From Aminithiophilus ramosus (lineage in GTDB: Bacteria > Synergistota > Synergistia > Synergistales > Aminithiophilaceae): DNA of 64,000 nucleotides. The notes below the pieces were generated by a model. The model was not told the DNA's origin. It saw nothing but the letters and a program-made list of their open reading frames with translations, and made no database searches. The first letter of the stretch is position 1; the number at the start of each line of letters is the position of its first letter. The translations under genes and the position numbers were made by a program. Of the stretch, positions 9,892 to 20,192 are shown piece by piece. The stretch is from the NCBI RefSeq assembly GCF_018069705.1, contig NZ_CP072943.1, positions 744,001 to 808,000 on the forward strand, read 5' to 3'.

Positions 9892-11268
9892 ATGTGCGGC
9901 GTTTTCGGCGCCTACTCCCCCCGCCCGGAGCCCCTTCTGGAGGATGTCTACCTGGGACTCTACGCACTGCAGCACCGAGGCCAGGAATCGGCCGGCGTCG
10001 CCTGGATCAACGGGGACGGAATGGCCAAGACCGTCAAGGGCATGGGACTCGTCCACGACGCCCTGAACCAGCACGAACTGTCCCAGCAGGAGACGCGCGT
10101 GGCCATCGGCCACGTCCGCTACTCCACGGCCGGAGGCTCCCTGGCCGCCAACGCCCAGCCCCTGGTGGCCACCTATGCCCGGGGGCCCGTCGGGATCGCC
10201 CACAACGGCAACCTGACCAACGGCAAGGCCATCGCTCAGTATCTCGAAAGCCGGGGCGCCATTTTCCAGTCGACGACGGACACGGAGGTCATCATCCACC
10301 TCATGGCGCACCAGGCTCATAAGCCGCCCCTCGAGGCCCTCATCGGCGCCCTCCGCCGCCTCGTGGGCGCCTACAGCCTGGCCGTCCTTCTCGAGGACCG
10401 TCTCGTCGCCGCCCGCGACCCCTGGGGGTTCCGCCCCCTCGTGTTGGGGAAGCGGGGAGACGTGACCTACATCGCCTCCGAAAGCTGCGCTCTCGACATC
10501 GTCGGCGCCGAGCTGATCCGCGACGTCGAGCCCGGAGAGATCGTCGTCGTCGACGAGAAGGGAATCCGCTCTCTTCGCATCCCCGTCGAGCCCAAACGGC
10601 ACTTCGGCTGCGCCTTCGAATACGTCTATTTCGCCCGCCCCGACAGCATCATCGACGGCCGCTCCGTCTACGCCGTCCGCAAGGAGCTGGGAAGGCTTCT
10701 TGCCAAGGGATCTCCCTGTCCGGGGGCGAATCTGGTGACGGGCATGCCCGACAGCGGGACTCTGGCCGCCATGGGCTACGCCGAGGAGTCGTCCATCGCC
10801 TACGAGAAGGCCATCGTCCGCAACCGCTACGTGGGGCGGACCTTCATTCAGCCCACGCAGCGCGTCCGCGATTTGGGCGTGCGGATCAAACTCAATCCCG
10901 TCCCCCACCTCATGGAGGGCAAGGATGTCGTCGTCGTCGACGACTCCATCGTCAGGGGAACGACGGCTCAGCGCATCGTCACTCTCATGAGAGGCTGCGG
11001 CGCCCGCAACGTCCATCTTCGCATAGCCTCCCCCCCCGTCCGTTTTCCCTGCTACTACGGCATCGACACGCCCGTCAGCGAGGAGCTGGCGGCGGCCCGC
11101 ATGGATATCGAGGGGCTGGAGCGTCAGGTCGGCGCCTGTTCGCTGGCCTATCTCAGAGAGGAAGACCTTTTCGAGGCCATAGGGCGGGGACGGAATGATG
11201 TCTGCACGGCCTGTTTCTCGGGGCATTACCTCGAGGGGAAGGAGATCGACCATGACCTGGACTTATGA
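9892..11268 (+). CDS. purF: Amidophosphoribosyltransferase
   Basis: First committed purine step: PRPP plus glutamine to phosphoribosylamine. 458 aa. The protein begins MCGVFGAY, so the nucleophile is Cys2 with no propeptide. The PRPP loop DDSIVRGTT is near residue 350. FPCYYGID, GACSLAYL and CTACFSGHY near the C-terminus match the positions that bind a [4Fe-4S] cluster in the Bacillus-type enzyme. The 3' end overlaps purM by 17 bases. Confidence 0.97.
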   Translation: MCGVFGAYSPRPEPLLEDVYLGLYALQHRGQESAGVAWINGDGMAKTVKGMGLVHDALNQHELSQQETRVAIGHVRYSTAGGSLAANAQPLVATYARGPVGIAHNGNLTNGKAIAQYLESRGAIFQSTTDTEVIIHLMAHQAHKPPLEALIGALRRLVGAYSLAVLLEDRLVAARDPWGFRPLVLGKRGDVTYIASESCALDIVGAELIRDVEPGEIVVVDEKGIRSLRIPVEPKRHFGCAFEYVYFARPDSIIDGRSVYAVRKELGRLLAKGSPCPGANLVTGMPDSGTLAAMGYAEESSIAYEKAIVRNRYVGRTFIQPTQRVRDLGVRIKLNPVPHLMEGKDVVVVDDSIVRGTTAQRIVTLMRGCGARNVHLRIASPPVRFPCYYGIDTPVSEELAAARMDIEGLERQVGACSLAYLREEDLFEAIGRGRNDVCTACFSGHYLEGKEIDHDLDL

Positions 11269-12229
11269 ACAGTCAGGCGTCAGCATCGACGGCGGCAACG
11301 CCTGGGTCGAGGCCATAAAGGGTCTCGTCGGCTCCGAGCGGGGAGGCTCCGTCGTCTCCGGCATCGGCGGCTTCACCGGCCTCTACCGTCTCCCCGGGGG
11401 AGGTCTACTGGCCGCCTGCTGCGACGGCGTCGGCACCAAGCTCGAGATCGCCCGAGCCGCGGGCAAGCTCCGAGGCCTCGGCCAGGACCTGGTGGCCATG
11501 AACGTCAACGACCTCGTCACCTGCGGCGCCCGGCCTCTTTTCTTTCTCGATTATCTGGCCTGCGGCAGACTAGAGGCCCCCCGACTCAGCCCCGTCCTGG
11601 CCGGCATCGTCGAGGCCTGTCGGTCCGTCGGAGCCGTCCTTCTCGGCGGGGAGACGGCCGAGATGCCCGGCGTCTACCCGCCCGAAGGCTTCGACCTGGC
11701 CGGCTTCGCCGTCGGTCTCGTCGAGGAGAAAGATCTCATCGACGGCTCCTGCGTCGCCGAGGGGGACCTTCTCCTGGGGTTGGCCAGCTCGGGGCTTCAC
11801 AGCAACGGCTTCAGCCTCGTCCGCAAGGCCCTCCTCGAAGGGGGAAACCGCCGGCTCGACGAGATCGTCGACGGCCGGGGACTGGACGATCTGCTCCTGG
11901 AGCCGACACGGCTTTATGTCCGCCAGGCCCTGGCCGCAGCGGCGACGGGCAAGGTCAAGGCCATGGCCCACATCACCGGCGGCGGACTCGAAGAGAACGT
12001 CTCCCGAGTCCTCGGCGGCCTGCGCCCCGCCGTCGACTGGGGCGGCTGGAGCCGCCCGTCCGTCTACAGCCTTCTCGCTCCCTCCGTCGACGAGACCGAG
12101 ATGCGCCGCGTCTTCAACGTCGGCGTCGGTTTCGTTTTCGTCGTCGCCCCCCGAGACCGCCAGGCCGTCGAAGAGGCCCTGACCGCCGAGGGCGAAAAGC
12201 CCTTCCTCGTCGGCGAGATCCGCCGATGA
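11252..12229 (+). CDS. purM: Phosphoribosylformylglycinamidine cyclo-ligase (AIR synthetase)
   Basis: Closes FGAM to AIR with ATP. 325 aa. SGVSIDGGNAWV near the N-terminus, GVGTKLEIA, the LLGGETAEMPG loop near residue 135 and the C-terminal AHITGGGLEENV are all typical. ATG 11252 lies inside the end of purF, behind AAGGAGATC. The stop overlaps purN by ATGA. Confidence 0.97.
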   Translation: MTWTYEQSGVSIDGGNAWVEAIKGLVGSERGGSVVSGIGGFTGLYRLPGGGLLAACCDGVGTKLEIARAAGKLRGLGQDLVAMNVNDLVTCGARPLFFLDYLACGRLEAPRLSPVLAGIVEACRSVGAVLLGGETAEMPGVYPPEGFDLAGFAVGLVEEKDLIDGSCVAEGDLLLGLASSGLHSNGFSLVRKALLEGGNRRLDEIVDGRGLDDLLLEPTRLYVRQALAAAATGKVKAMAHITGGGLEENVSRVLGGLRPAVDWGGWSRPSVYSLLAPSVDETEMRRVFNVGVGFVFVVAPRDRQAVEEALTAEGEKPFLVGEIRR

Positions 12230-12817
12230 CCCCCATCGCCATCCTTCTCTCCGGCCGAGGCACCAACATGGTCGCCCTGGCCGATCGTGTCGCCTCCGGC
12301 GATATCGATGCCGACATCGCCTTCGTCGCCTCCGACAGGGCCGACGCTCCCGGCCTGGATCGGGCAAAGGAGCGAGGACTCCGGACGGTCCTCCTTCCCT
12401 ACGGCGAAAGGGGAAAGGAGGGGGCCGAAGCTTTCTTGACCCGTCTCGTCGAGGACGAGGGCGTCGACTGGATCGTTCTGGCCGGCTTCATGCGCCTTCT
12501 CTCCTCTAGCTTTGTAAGCCGTCAATGCGGTAAAATCGTCAACATCCACCCCTCCCTTCTCCCCTCTTTCCCCGGCGTCGACGCCATCGGCCAGGCCTGG
12601 AACTATGGCGTCGCCGTCACGGGAGTCACCGTCCATCTCGTCGACGAAAAAATGGACCATGGCCCCATTCTGGCCCAGGAGGCGTTGTCCCTCAAAGGCG
12701 GAGAGAGTCTCCATGACCTTGAGGAACGCATTCATCACGTGGAACATCGCCTCTACGGCGATACGCTGAAGCGGCTTCTATCGAGCCGCCTGATCTTCGA
12801 AGGGAGGCGCGTTACCT

Positions 12818-12825
<8 letters not shown>
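12226..12825 (+). CDS. purN: Phosphoribosylglycinamide formyltransferase, folate-dependent
   Basis: Transfers formyl from 10-formyl-THF to GAR. 199 aa. LLSGRGTNM near residue 7 (phosphate loop), AGFMRLLSS, then NIHPSLLPSFPG around residue 105 with the catalytic Asn-His, and the Asp in GVTVHLVDEKMDHGPIL. Starts in the purM stop (ATGA); ends eight bases inside purH. Confidence 0.96.
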
Positions 12826-14341
<1,516 letters not shown>

Positions 14342-14353
14342 GAGGGCTTGTCC

Positions 14354-15625
14354 ATGAGAGTGCTCCTCTTGGGCCGAGGGGGCCGGGAACATGCCCTTGC
14401 CTGGGCATTGGCCCGTTCCCCCCTCGTCAAAGCCCTTCACGCCGCGCCGGGCAATCCCGGCATCGCCGATTACGCCACCTGCCACGACATTGATCCCTGC
14501 GACGCCCCGGCCGTCGTCGAACTGGCCCGCAGGCTTTCCGTCGATTTCGTCGTCCCCGGTCCCGAATCCCCCCTCGTCGCCGGCGTCGGCGACGCCCTGG
14601 AGGAGACGGGCATCCCCGTCTTCGGCCCGGGACGCTCCGGCGCCCGCCTGGAAGGGAGCAAGGCCTTCTCGAAGGAGTTCATGGCCCGTCACGCCATCGC
14701 CACGGCTCCCTTCGACCTCTGCCGCACGCTTCCCGAGGCCGAGGAGGCTCTCAGAAAGCGTCGCCCCCCCTATGTCGTCAAGGCCGACGGCCTGGCAGCC
14801 GGCAAGGGGGCCTTCATCGTCGACACCTTCGACGAGGCCCTGATCGTCTGCAGCGACCTTCTCGTCAGGAAAACCCTGGGGGACGCAGGAAAGGTCGTCA
14901 TCGTCGAAGATCACATCGCGGGAACGGAGCTGACACTCCTTGCCGTCACCGACGGCAAGACGGTCCGCCTTCTTCCCGCCAGCCAGGACCACAAGCGGGC
15001 CTTCGACGAAGACCGAGGCCCCAACACGGGAGGGATGGGAGCCTACGCTCCCGTCCCCTGGGCCGACGAGGCCCTGCTCGACCGCATCGGAAGGGAGATC
15101 CTCGTCCCCACCATCGAAGGTCTTCGCCGTGACGCCATCCCCTTCAGAGGCGTTCTCTATCTGGGCGTCATGCTCGACGAGGCGGGGAAGCCCTGGGTCC
15201 TGGAGTACAACGTCCGCCTCGGCGATCCCGAGGCACAGGTCGTCCTCCCCGTCTTCGGCGGAGACTGGGCCACCATCGTCTCGGCCTGCTGCCAGGGAAG
15301 GCTTGAGGCGATGGCGTGGCCTCAGGCCCAGGGGGCCGCCGTCGGCATCGTCCTCGCCTCCGCCGGTTACCCCGGGGCCTACGAACAGGGTTTCCCCATA
15401 GAAAAGATGGATGCCCTGTCCGGAGGTGACATCCTCGTCTTTCACGCGGGGACGGCCCGTAACACCTCCGGGCAGATCGTCACCGCCGGAGGCCGCGTTC
15501 TCACCGTCGTCGGCCTCGGAGAGGACCTCTTTTCGGCCCGGGAGCGTGCCTACGAGGCCACACGTTTCGTCTCCTTCGAGGGCGTCCACTTCCGTCGCGA
15601 CATCGCCCGCAAGGCCTTTATCTGA
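14354..15625 (+). CDS. purD: Phosphoribosylamine-glycine ligase (GAR synthetase)
   Basis: ATP-grasp ligase of PRA and glycine. 423 aa. LLLGRGGREHALAWAL at the start, VKADGLAAGKG near residue 143, EDRGPNTGGMGAY near 225, and metal ligands in EYNVRLGDPEAQVVLP. Start is ATG 14354, seven bases after AGGAGGG; an in-frame TTG six bases upstream is too near that site. Confidence 0.97.
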   Translation: MRVLLLGRGGREHALAWALARSPLVKALHAAPGNPGIADYATCHDIDPCDAPAVVELARRLSVDFVVPGPESPLVAGVGDALEETGIPVFGPGRSGARLEGSKAFSKEFMARHAIATAPFDLCRTLPEAEEALRKRRPPYVVKADGLAAGKGAFIVDTFDEALIVCSDLLVRKTLGDAGKVVIVEDHIAGTELTLLAVTDGKTVRLLPASQDHKRAFDEDRGPNTGGMGAYAPVPWADEALLDRIGREILVPTIEGLRRDAIPFRGVLYLGVMLDEAGKPWVLEYNVRLGDPEAQVVLPVFGGDWATIVSACCQGRLEAMAWPQAQGAAVGIVLASAGYPGAYEQGFPIEKMDALSGGDILVFHAGTARNTSGQIVTAGGRVLTVVGLGEDLFSARERAYEATRFVSFEGVHFRRDIARKAFI

Positions 15626-15642
15626 CAGAAGGGAGCCTCTCC

Positions 15643-16167
15643 ATGGAAACAGGAAAAGCCCTCGTCGGCGTCGTTTTGGGTTCCAAATCGGATCTCGCCC
15701 TGGCCGTCAAGATCGCCGAAACCTTCGACAGCCTGGCCATACCCTTCGAGGTCACCGTGGCCTCGGCGCACCGAACGCCGGAAGACGTGACCGCCTACGC
15801 CCGCAGGGCCCGTTCGCGGGGGCTGAAGGTGCTCATCGGCGTCGCCGGCCTGGCGGCCGCCCTCCCGGGCTGCCTCGCCGCCGAAACGACCCTTCCCGTC
15901 ATCGGACTGCCCGTCGGAGGAGGCGCCCTGGGAGGCATGGACGCTCTCCTGGCCATTGCCCAGATGCCTCCGGGCATACCGACGGCCACCGTCGGAATCG
16001 GGTCGGGCCAGAACGCCGCCCTTATGGCGGCGCGCATTCTGGCCTTGGACAACGACCGCATTCAGGAGGCCCTCTGGACCTTCCACTCCCAGGCGGCCGA
16101 TAAAGTGCGGGCCTCGCGAAAGGAGCTGGAGCTCCTCCCCCTGGCCCCCGATGAGGCCTTCCGCTGA
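15643..16167 (+). CDS. purE: 5-(carboxyamino)imidazole ribonucleotide mutase / AIR carboxylase
   Basis: Gives CAIR for PurC. 174 aa. GSKSDLALAV near residue 11, the SAHRTPE motif with the catalytic histidine near 45, and GGALGGMDALLAIAQMPPG near 90 are visible. No purK lies in the operon, so either purK is elsewhere or this is a class II PurE that uses CO2 directly; the sequence alone does not let me decide. Last gene of the purine operon. Confidence 0.94.
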   Translation: METGKALVGVVLGSKSDLALAVKIAETFDSLAIPFEVTVASAHRTPEDVTAYARRARSRGLKVLIGVAGLAAALPGCLAAETTLPVIGLPVGGGALGGMDALLAIAQMPPGIPTATVGIGSGQNAALMAARILALDNDRIQEALWTFHSQAADKVRASRKELELLPLAPDEAFR

Positions 16168-16212
16168 CCGACGTCTTTCCTCATTCGAGCCTCCGTCAGG
16201 ACAACGGAGTAG

Positions 16213-16248
16213 AATGGAGCGGGAGGGTGAAAACCCTCCCGCTCCATT
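16213..16248. terminator. Perfect 16-bp hairpin with GAAA loop after purE
   Basis: AATGGAGCGGGAGGGT, loop GAAA, and its exact complement. The following bases are ATTCGCG-like with no T-tract, so it is not a canonical intrinsic terminator in either direction. It ends 16 bases before the radical SAM start codon and may end purine transcripts or protect the RNA. Confidence 0.55.
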
Positions 16249-16264
16249 CGCGAGGTGATCTCCC

Positions 16265-17644
16265 ATGACGGAACGACGCCCCTCCTGGGCGGAACAGCTG
16301 AAGGCCCGCCATGGCGGACCGGTGAGAAAGATCGCTCTCGACGCGGGTTCCGGATGTCCCAACAGAGAGGGCCTTCTCCGAGGCGGCTGTCTTTTCTGCG
16401 ACGAAAGGGGGGGCGGCAGCGGCGCCTTTCTCCGGGGCCTCTCCCTGGCCGATCAGATCCGATCGGGCCTTCATGTGGCGCGTCGACGCTTCGGGACCGA
16501 CCGCGTCATCCTCTACTTTCAGAGTTACTCGGCCACCAACGTCCCCCTCGAGACCTTCCGCGCCACCTTGGGAGAGGCCCTGATCCTGGCCGAGGAGGAG
16601 GGAGCCTCCGTCGTCGGCCTCTCCGTCGGGACTCGCCCCGATCTCGTGCCCGACGCCGTGCTCGACCTGCTCTCCTTCTGGACCCAAAAGGGACTGGAGG
16701 TCTGGCTGGAACTCGGCGTCCAGACTCTCGACGAAAAGGGACTCCTTTTCCTGAGGCGGGGCCACGACGGCGCCTCCTCTCTCGACGCCTGCCGCCGGGC
16801 CCGACACCGGAACCTCAAGGTCTGTGCCCACCTCATCGCCGGACTTCCCGGCGAGAAGCCTCACCAGCTCGCCCTTTCGGCGGAGCGCCTCTTCCGGGAG
16901 GGCGTTGCGGGCTTCAAGTTCCACCCCCTTCACGTCCTGAAAGGGACGGCCTTGGAGCTCCTCTACAAGGGAGGGACCTTCCAGCCCCTGACTCTGGAAG
17001 TCTACGTCGATAGGGTGGTTCTGGCTCTCGAGGCCCTCCCCGACGAGATCGAGATCCAGCGTCTCACCGCCGACGCCAGGGAGCCTCACCTCGTCGCACC
17101 CGGCTGGATCGCCGAAAAACCCCGGTTTCTTCGAGCTCTGGCCGATCGCCTCGACGCTCCCCTCTCCCCTCTGATCCGCCCCCTCAATCCTGAGGAAATC
17201 GCCGACGCGGCGGCTCTCGTCCGAGAGACCTTTCTCGCCGAAGTGGCCCCTCTTTTTCCCGAAGAGGGCATCGAAACGTTTCTCTCCTTTGTCGACGAGG
17301 AGGCCCTCGCCGGACGCCTCGCCTCGGGACACCTTCTCTTCGCCGCCGTAAGGAAGGGGCGGCGGACGGGCGTAGCCGAGCTGACGCCCTCGGGCCATCT
17401 GGCCCTTCTTTTCGTCGACCTTTCGGATAGTCGCCGGGGGACGGGAAGGGCCCTCGTCGAGGCCGTCCGGGAGTCTGCCCTCTCTCTCGAGGCCAGACCT
17501 GAGACGATAACCGTCAACGCCTCGCCCAACGCCGCAGCCTTTTATCGCCGTCAGGGCTTCGTCGCCTGTGGAGAGGAGCGGGAACGACAGGGCATCCGCT
17601 ATCGCCCGATGGCCCTTTCCCTGACGGGCCCTCCCCTTTGCTGA
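16265..17644 (+). CDS. Radical SAM protein of the YhcC/YtqA type fused to a GNAT acetyltransferase domain
   Basis: 459 aa. Residues 1-300 are a radical SAM domain of the Elp3-like YhcC (TIGR01212) kind: CPNREG followed by GGCLFC gives Cys31, Cys42 and Cys45, and the YFQSYSATN and GLSVGTRPD strands follow. Residues ~305-455 are a GNAT fold with LIRPLNPEEIADA, the acetyl-CoA loop region RRGTGRALVEA and AAAFYRRQGFV. The order (radical SAM, then GNAT) recalls Elp3, which modifies tRNA wobble uridine, but the radical SAM half is of the YhcC family, whose substrate is unknown to me. ATG 16265 follows GAGGTGATC. Confidence 0.85.
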   Translation: MTERRPSWAEQLKARHGGPVRKIALDAGSGCPNREGLLRGGCLFCDERGGGSGAFLRGLSLADQIRSGLHVARRRFGTDRVILYFQSYSATNVPLETFRATLGEALILAEEEGASVVGLSVGTRPDLVPDAVLDLLSFWTQKGLEVWLELGVQTLDEKGLLFLRRGHDGASSLDACRRARHRNLKVCAHLIAGLPGEKPHQLALSAERLFREGVAGFKFHPLHVLKGTALELLYKGGTFQPLTLEVYVDRVVLALEALPDEIEIQRLTADAREPHLVAPGWIAEKPRFLRALADRLDAPLSPLIRPLNPEEIADAAALVRETFLAEVAPLFPEEGIETFLSFVDEEALAGRLASGHLLFAAVRKGRRTGVAELTPSGHLALLFVDLSDSRRGTGRALVEAVRESALSLEARPETITVNASPNAAAFYRRQGFVACGEERERQGIRYRPMALSLTGPPLC

Positions 17645-17661
17645 AAAAGGCTGCCGAAAGC

Positions 17662-17706
17662 AGAAGGGCGGAAGCGGGGACCTAAAGGCCCCGCTTCCGC
17701 CCTTCT
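17662..17706. terminator. Long GC-rich hairpin between convergent genes
   Basis: AGAAGGGCGGAAGCGGGG pairs exactly with CCCCGCTTCCGCCCTTCT around a short loop. It lies between the radical SAM gene and livF, which converge, so it may serve both. No T-tract on either side. Confidence 0.6.
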
Positions 17707-17716
17707 GACGGGCCGA

Positions 17717-18433
17717 TCAGAGCCCCATATAGGCTTTGCGCACCTCGGGAGAGTCGAGCAGATCGCGGGCCGTTCCCTGTTGGACGATTGTCCCCGTCTG
17801 GATCACATACCCCCGATGGGCGATCTCTAGGGCCTCCTGAACCATCTGTTCCACGAGGAGAACGGTGACGCCCGATCGGTTGATGGCCACGACGGTCTCC
17901 ATGACCTTCTCCACCAGGGAGGGCATCAGCCCCAGGGAGAGCTCGTCGAGGAGGAGCAGCTTGGGGTCGGACATGAGCCCTCTGGCGATGGCCACCATCT
18001 GCTGCTCGCCGCCGCTCATCGTCTCCGCCACCTGCCTGCGGCGATCGTAGAGCTTGGGGAAGAGCTCGAAGACCCGTTTCAGCCCCTCGTCGATGACCTT
18101 TCGATCCTTTCTTATGAAGGCGCCGAGCTCGAGATTCTCCTGAATCGTCAGCTTGGAGAAGAGCCTCCTCCCCTCGGGAACGTAGCTGATGCCTCGTCTG
18201 ATCGTCTCATGGGCCTCCAGCCTGGAGATGACCTCTCCCTCGAAGACGATCTCCCCCCGGTAGGGGTGCATCAGCCCCGCGATGGTCCGCATCGTCGTCG
18301 TCTTGCCGGCGCCGTTGGCGCCCACGATGGCCACAAGCTCGCCCCGGGCGATCTCGAGAGAGAGGCCGTGGATGACGGGAACGCCGTCGTAACCGCACTG
18401 AATATCGCGGACTTCCAGAATCCTTTCAGTCAC
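17717..18433 (-). CDS. livF: Branched-chain amino acid ABC transporter, ATPase LivF
   Basis: 238-aa ATPase of the LIV-type importer. Walker A GANGAGKTT, signature TMSGGEQQMVAIAR, Walker B LLLLDELSLGL. I start at GTG 18433, nine bases after AAGGAGG; another GTG at 18442 touches this site. The stop of livG and this start overlap by eight bases. Last gene of livJHMGF. Confidence 0.95.
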   Translation of the reverse strand: MTERILEVRDIQCGYDGVPVIHGLSLEIARGELVAIVGANGAGKTTTMRTIAGLMHPYRGEIVFEGEVISRLEAHETIRRGISYVPEGRRLFSKLTIQENLELGAFIRKDRKVIDEGLKRVFELFPKLYDRRRQVAETMSGGEQQMVAIARGLMSDPKLLLLDELSLGLMPSLVEKVMETVVAINRSGVTVLLVEQMVQEALEIAHRGYVIQTGTIVQQGTARDLLDSPEVRKAYMGL

Positions 18434-19184
18434 GAGGGGCACCCTCCTTCGACGCCTTCAGTCTCTGGCTGAATTTGGCCCCCAGGTAGGCCGTGATGAC
18501 CCGTTCGTCCTCGACGACCTCCCGGGGAGGTCCTTCGGCGATCTTGACGCCTCCGTCGAGGACGACGATCTTGTCGGCCACGGACATGACGGCCTCCATG
18601 ATGTGCTCGACGACGAGGAGCGTGATGCCCCGCGCCTTCAGCCCCCGGATGATTTCGACGGCGGCCTTGATCTCCGTCGACGTCAGCCCCGCCATGGATT
18701 CGTCGAGCATGAGCAGGCTCGGCTCCGTGGCCAGGGCACGGGCCATCTCGAGCCGCTTTTTGTAGCCGATGGGCAGTCCTCCGGCCAAACGGTCTCGCAT
18801 GTCGTCGAGATGACAGAGGGCGAGACACTCGAGGGCAACCTTCCGAGCCCGCTCCTCGTCGGTGCCGCGCAGGAAGGCGCCGACGAGGACGTTGTCGAGA
18901 ACGGTCATCTCCTTGAGGGGACGGACGACCTGGAAGGTCCGAACGGCACCGCGGCGGGCCATCGCATGGGCCGGAAGATTCGTCACGTCCTCGCCCTTGA
19001 AGACGAGACGTCCCGACGTGGGCCGGTAGAAACCGGAGATGCAGTTGAAGAGCGTCGTCTTGCCCGCCCCGTTGGGACCGATGAGACCGACGACGCTCCC
19101 TTCCTCGACGTCGAAGGAGACGTCGTCGTTGGCCACGAGGGAACCGAAGGTCATCGTCACGTTGCGCGCTTCGAGAAGGGCCAT
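18426..19184 (-). CDS. livG: Branched-chain amino acid ABC transporter, ATPase LivG
   Basis: 252-aa ATPase. Walker A GPNGAGKTTLFN near residue 36, the LivG-type insert VRTFQVVRPLKEMTVLDNVLVG, and Walker B LLMLDESMAGL. The signature loop reads AGGLPIGYKKRLEMAR rather than LSGGQ, which is common in LivG. ATG 19184 begins two bases after the livM stop. Confidence 0.95.
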   Translation of the reverse strand: MALLEARNVTMTFGSLVANDDVSFDVEEGSVVGLIGPNGAGKTTLFNCISGFYRPTSGRLVFKGEDVTNLPAHAMARRGAVRTFQVVRPLKEMTVLDNVLVGAFLRGTDEERARKVALECLALCHLDDMRDRLAGGLPIGYKKRLEMARALATEPSLLMLDESMAGLTSTEIKAAVEIIRGLKARGITLLVVEHIMEAVMSVADKIVVLDGGVKIAEGPPREVVEDERVITAYLGAKFSQRLKASKEGAPRD

Positions 19185-19186
19185 GT

Positions 19187-20188
19187 CTAGTCGCCCCTTT
19201 CCTCTGACCGTTGCCGCCTCGAAAGGATTCCGTCGATGATGCCCATGATGCCCCGAGGCTGATAGACGACGACGACGACGATGAGAAGGCCGAAGAGGAT
19301 CAGGTCGACGCCGCCGCCGATGCCGCCGAGGAGAGCCCTGCTGTACTCCTGGAGGGGAATGAGCAGGGCCGCGCCGAGAAGGGGGCCGTAGAAGGTTCCC
19401 ACACCGCCGAGGATGGTGATGAGGACGAATTTCATCGACATGTCGAGGGACATGACCATGGGGGGATCGACGCGGTAGTTGTACTGGGCGAAAAAGGCGC
19501 CGCAGAGGGCGGCCAGAAAGGCCGAGAGGGCCATGGCCGTGAGCTTGACCCGGGAACTGTCGACGCCGAGCGATTCGGCCGTCTCCTGTCCCTCCCGGAC
19601 GGCGCGGAGATAGTAGCCCAGACGGTGCCTCTCGATCCATCGGACGACGCCGAAAATGAGGGCGAAAAGGAGCAGGACTCCGTAGAAGTAGCCCCGTTTG
19701 GACTCGTACCAGACAAAATGGATCCATCCGGGCTCACTGAAGCTGTAATCGAGCCCCAGGGCTCCACCGACCCAGTACCAGACCATGAAGAGGCGGTTGA
19801 AAATCTCGACGATGGCAAAGGTGGCTATGGCGAAATAGTGCCCTTTCAATTTGAAGCAGGGGTAGCTGATGGCAACGGCAACGACAGCCGCCGTCAGGGC
19901 ACCGGCGAGGGCTCCGGCCCAGGGGGGGAGCCCGTAGGTGACGACGGCCATGCCCGCCCCGTAGGCGCCTATGCCGAAGAAGACGGAATGACCGAAGGAG
20001 ACCTGGCCGCAGTAGCCGCCCAGAATATTCCAGGACTGGGCCATGCCCGCGTAGAGAAGAACCTGTATCAGGACGTGCTCCGTGAAGGAACTTCTCAGCA
20101 GCCCCGGGATGAGGGGAGCGGCGGCGAGAAGGGCCAGAAGGCCGAACCAGAGAAGATCCTGACGGGCTCGAGGACTCGATCTCTTCAT
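19187..20188 (-). CDS. livM: Branched-chain amino acid ABC transporter permease LivM
   Basis: 333-aa polytopic inner-membrane permease. It has the family loop WNILGGYCGQVSFGH near residue 50, then about nine membrane segments, and the EAA-like region RAVREGQETAESLGVD. Start is ATG 20188 after GGTGAGG; an in-frame upstream extension reads across the livH end and is not credible. Four bases behind livH. Confidence 0.95.
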   Translation of the reverse strand: MKRSSPRARQDLLWFGLLALLAAAPLIPGLLRSSFTEHVLIQVLLYAGMAQSWNILGGYCGQVSFGHSVFFGIGAYGAGMAVVTYGLPPWAGALAGALTAAVVAVAISYPCFKLKGHYFAIATFAIVEIFNRLFMVWYWVGGALGLDYSFSEPGWIHFVWYESKRGYFYGVLLLFALIFGVVRWIERHRLGYYLRAVREGQETAESLGVDSSRVKLTAMALSAFLAALCGAFFAQYNYRVDPPMVMSLDMSMKFVLITILGGVGTFYGPLLGAALLIPLQEYSRALLGGIGGGVDLILFGLLIVVVVVYQPRGIMGIIDGILSRRQRSEERGD

Positions 20189-20192
20189 GACC

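Noticed and set aside
9886-11253. 455-codon open frame antisense to purF
   Set aside because: Shadow of purF for the same reason; no ribosome site and no family features.
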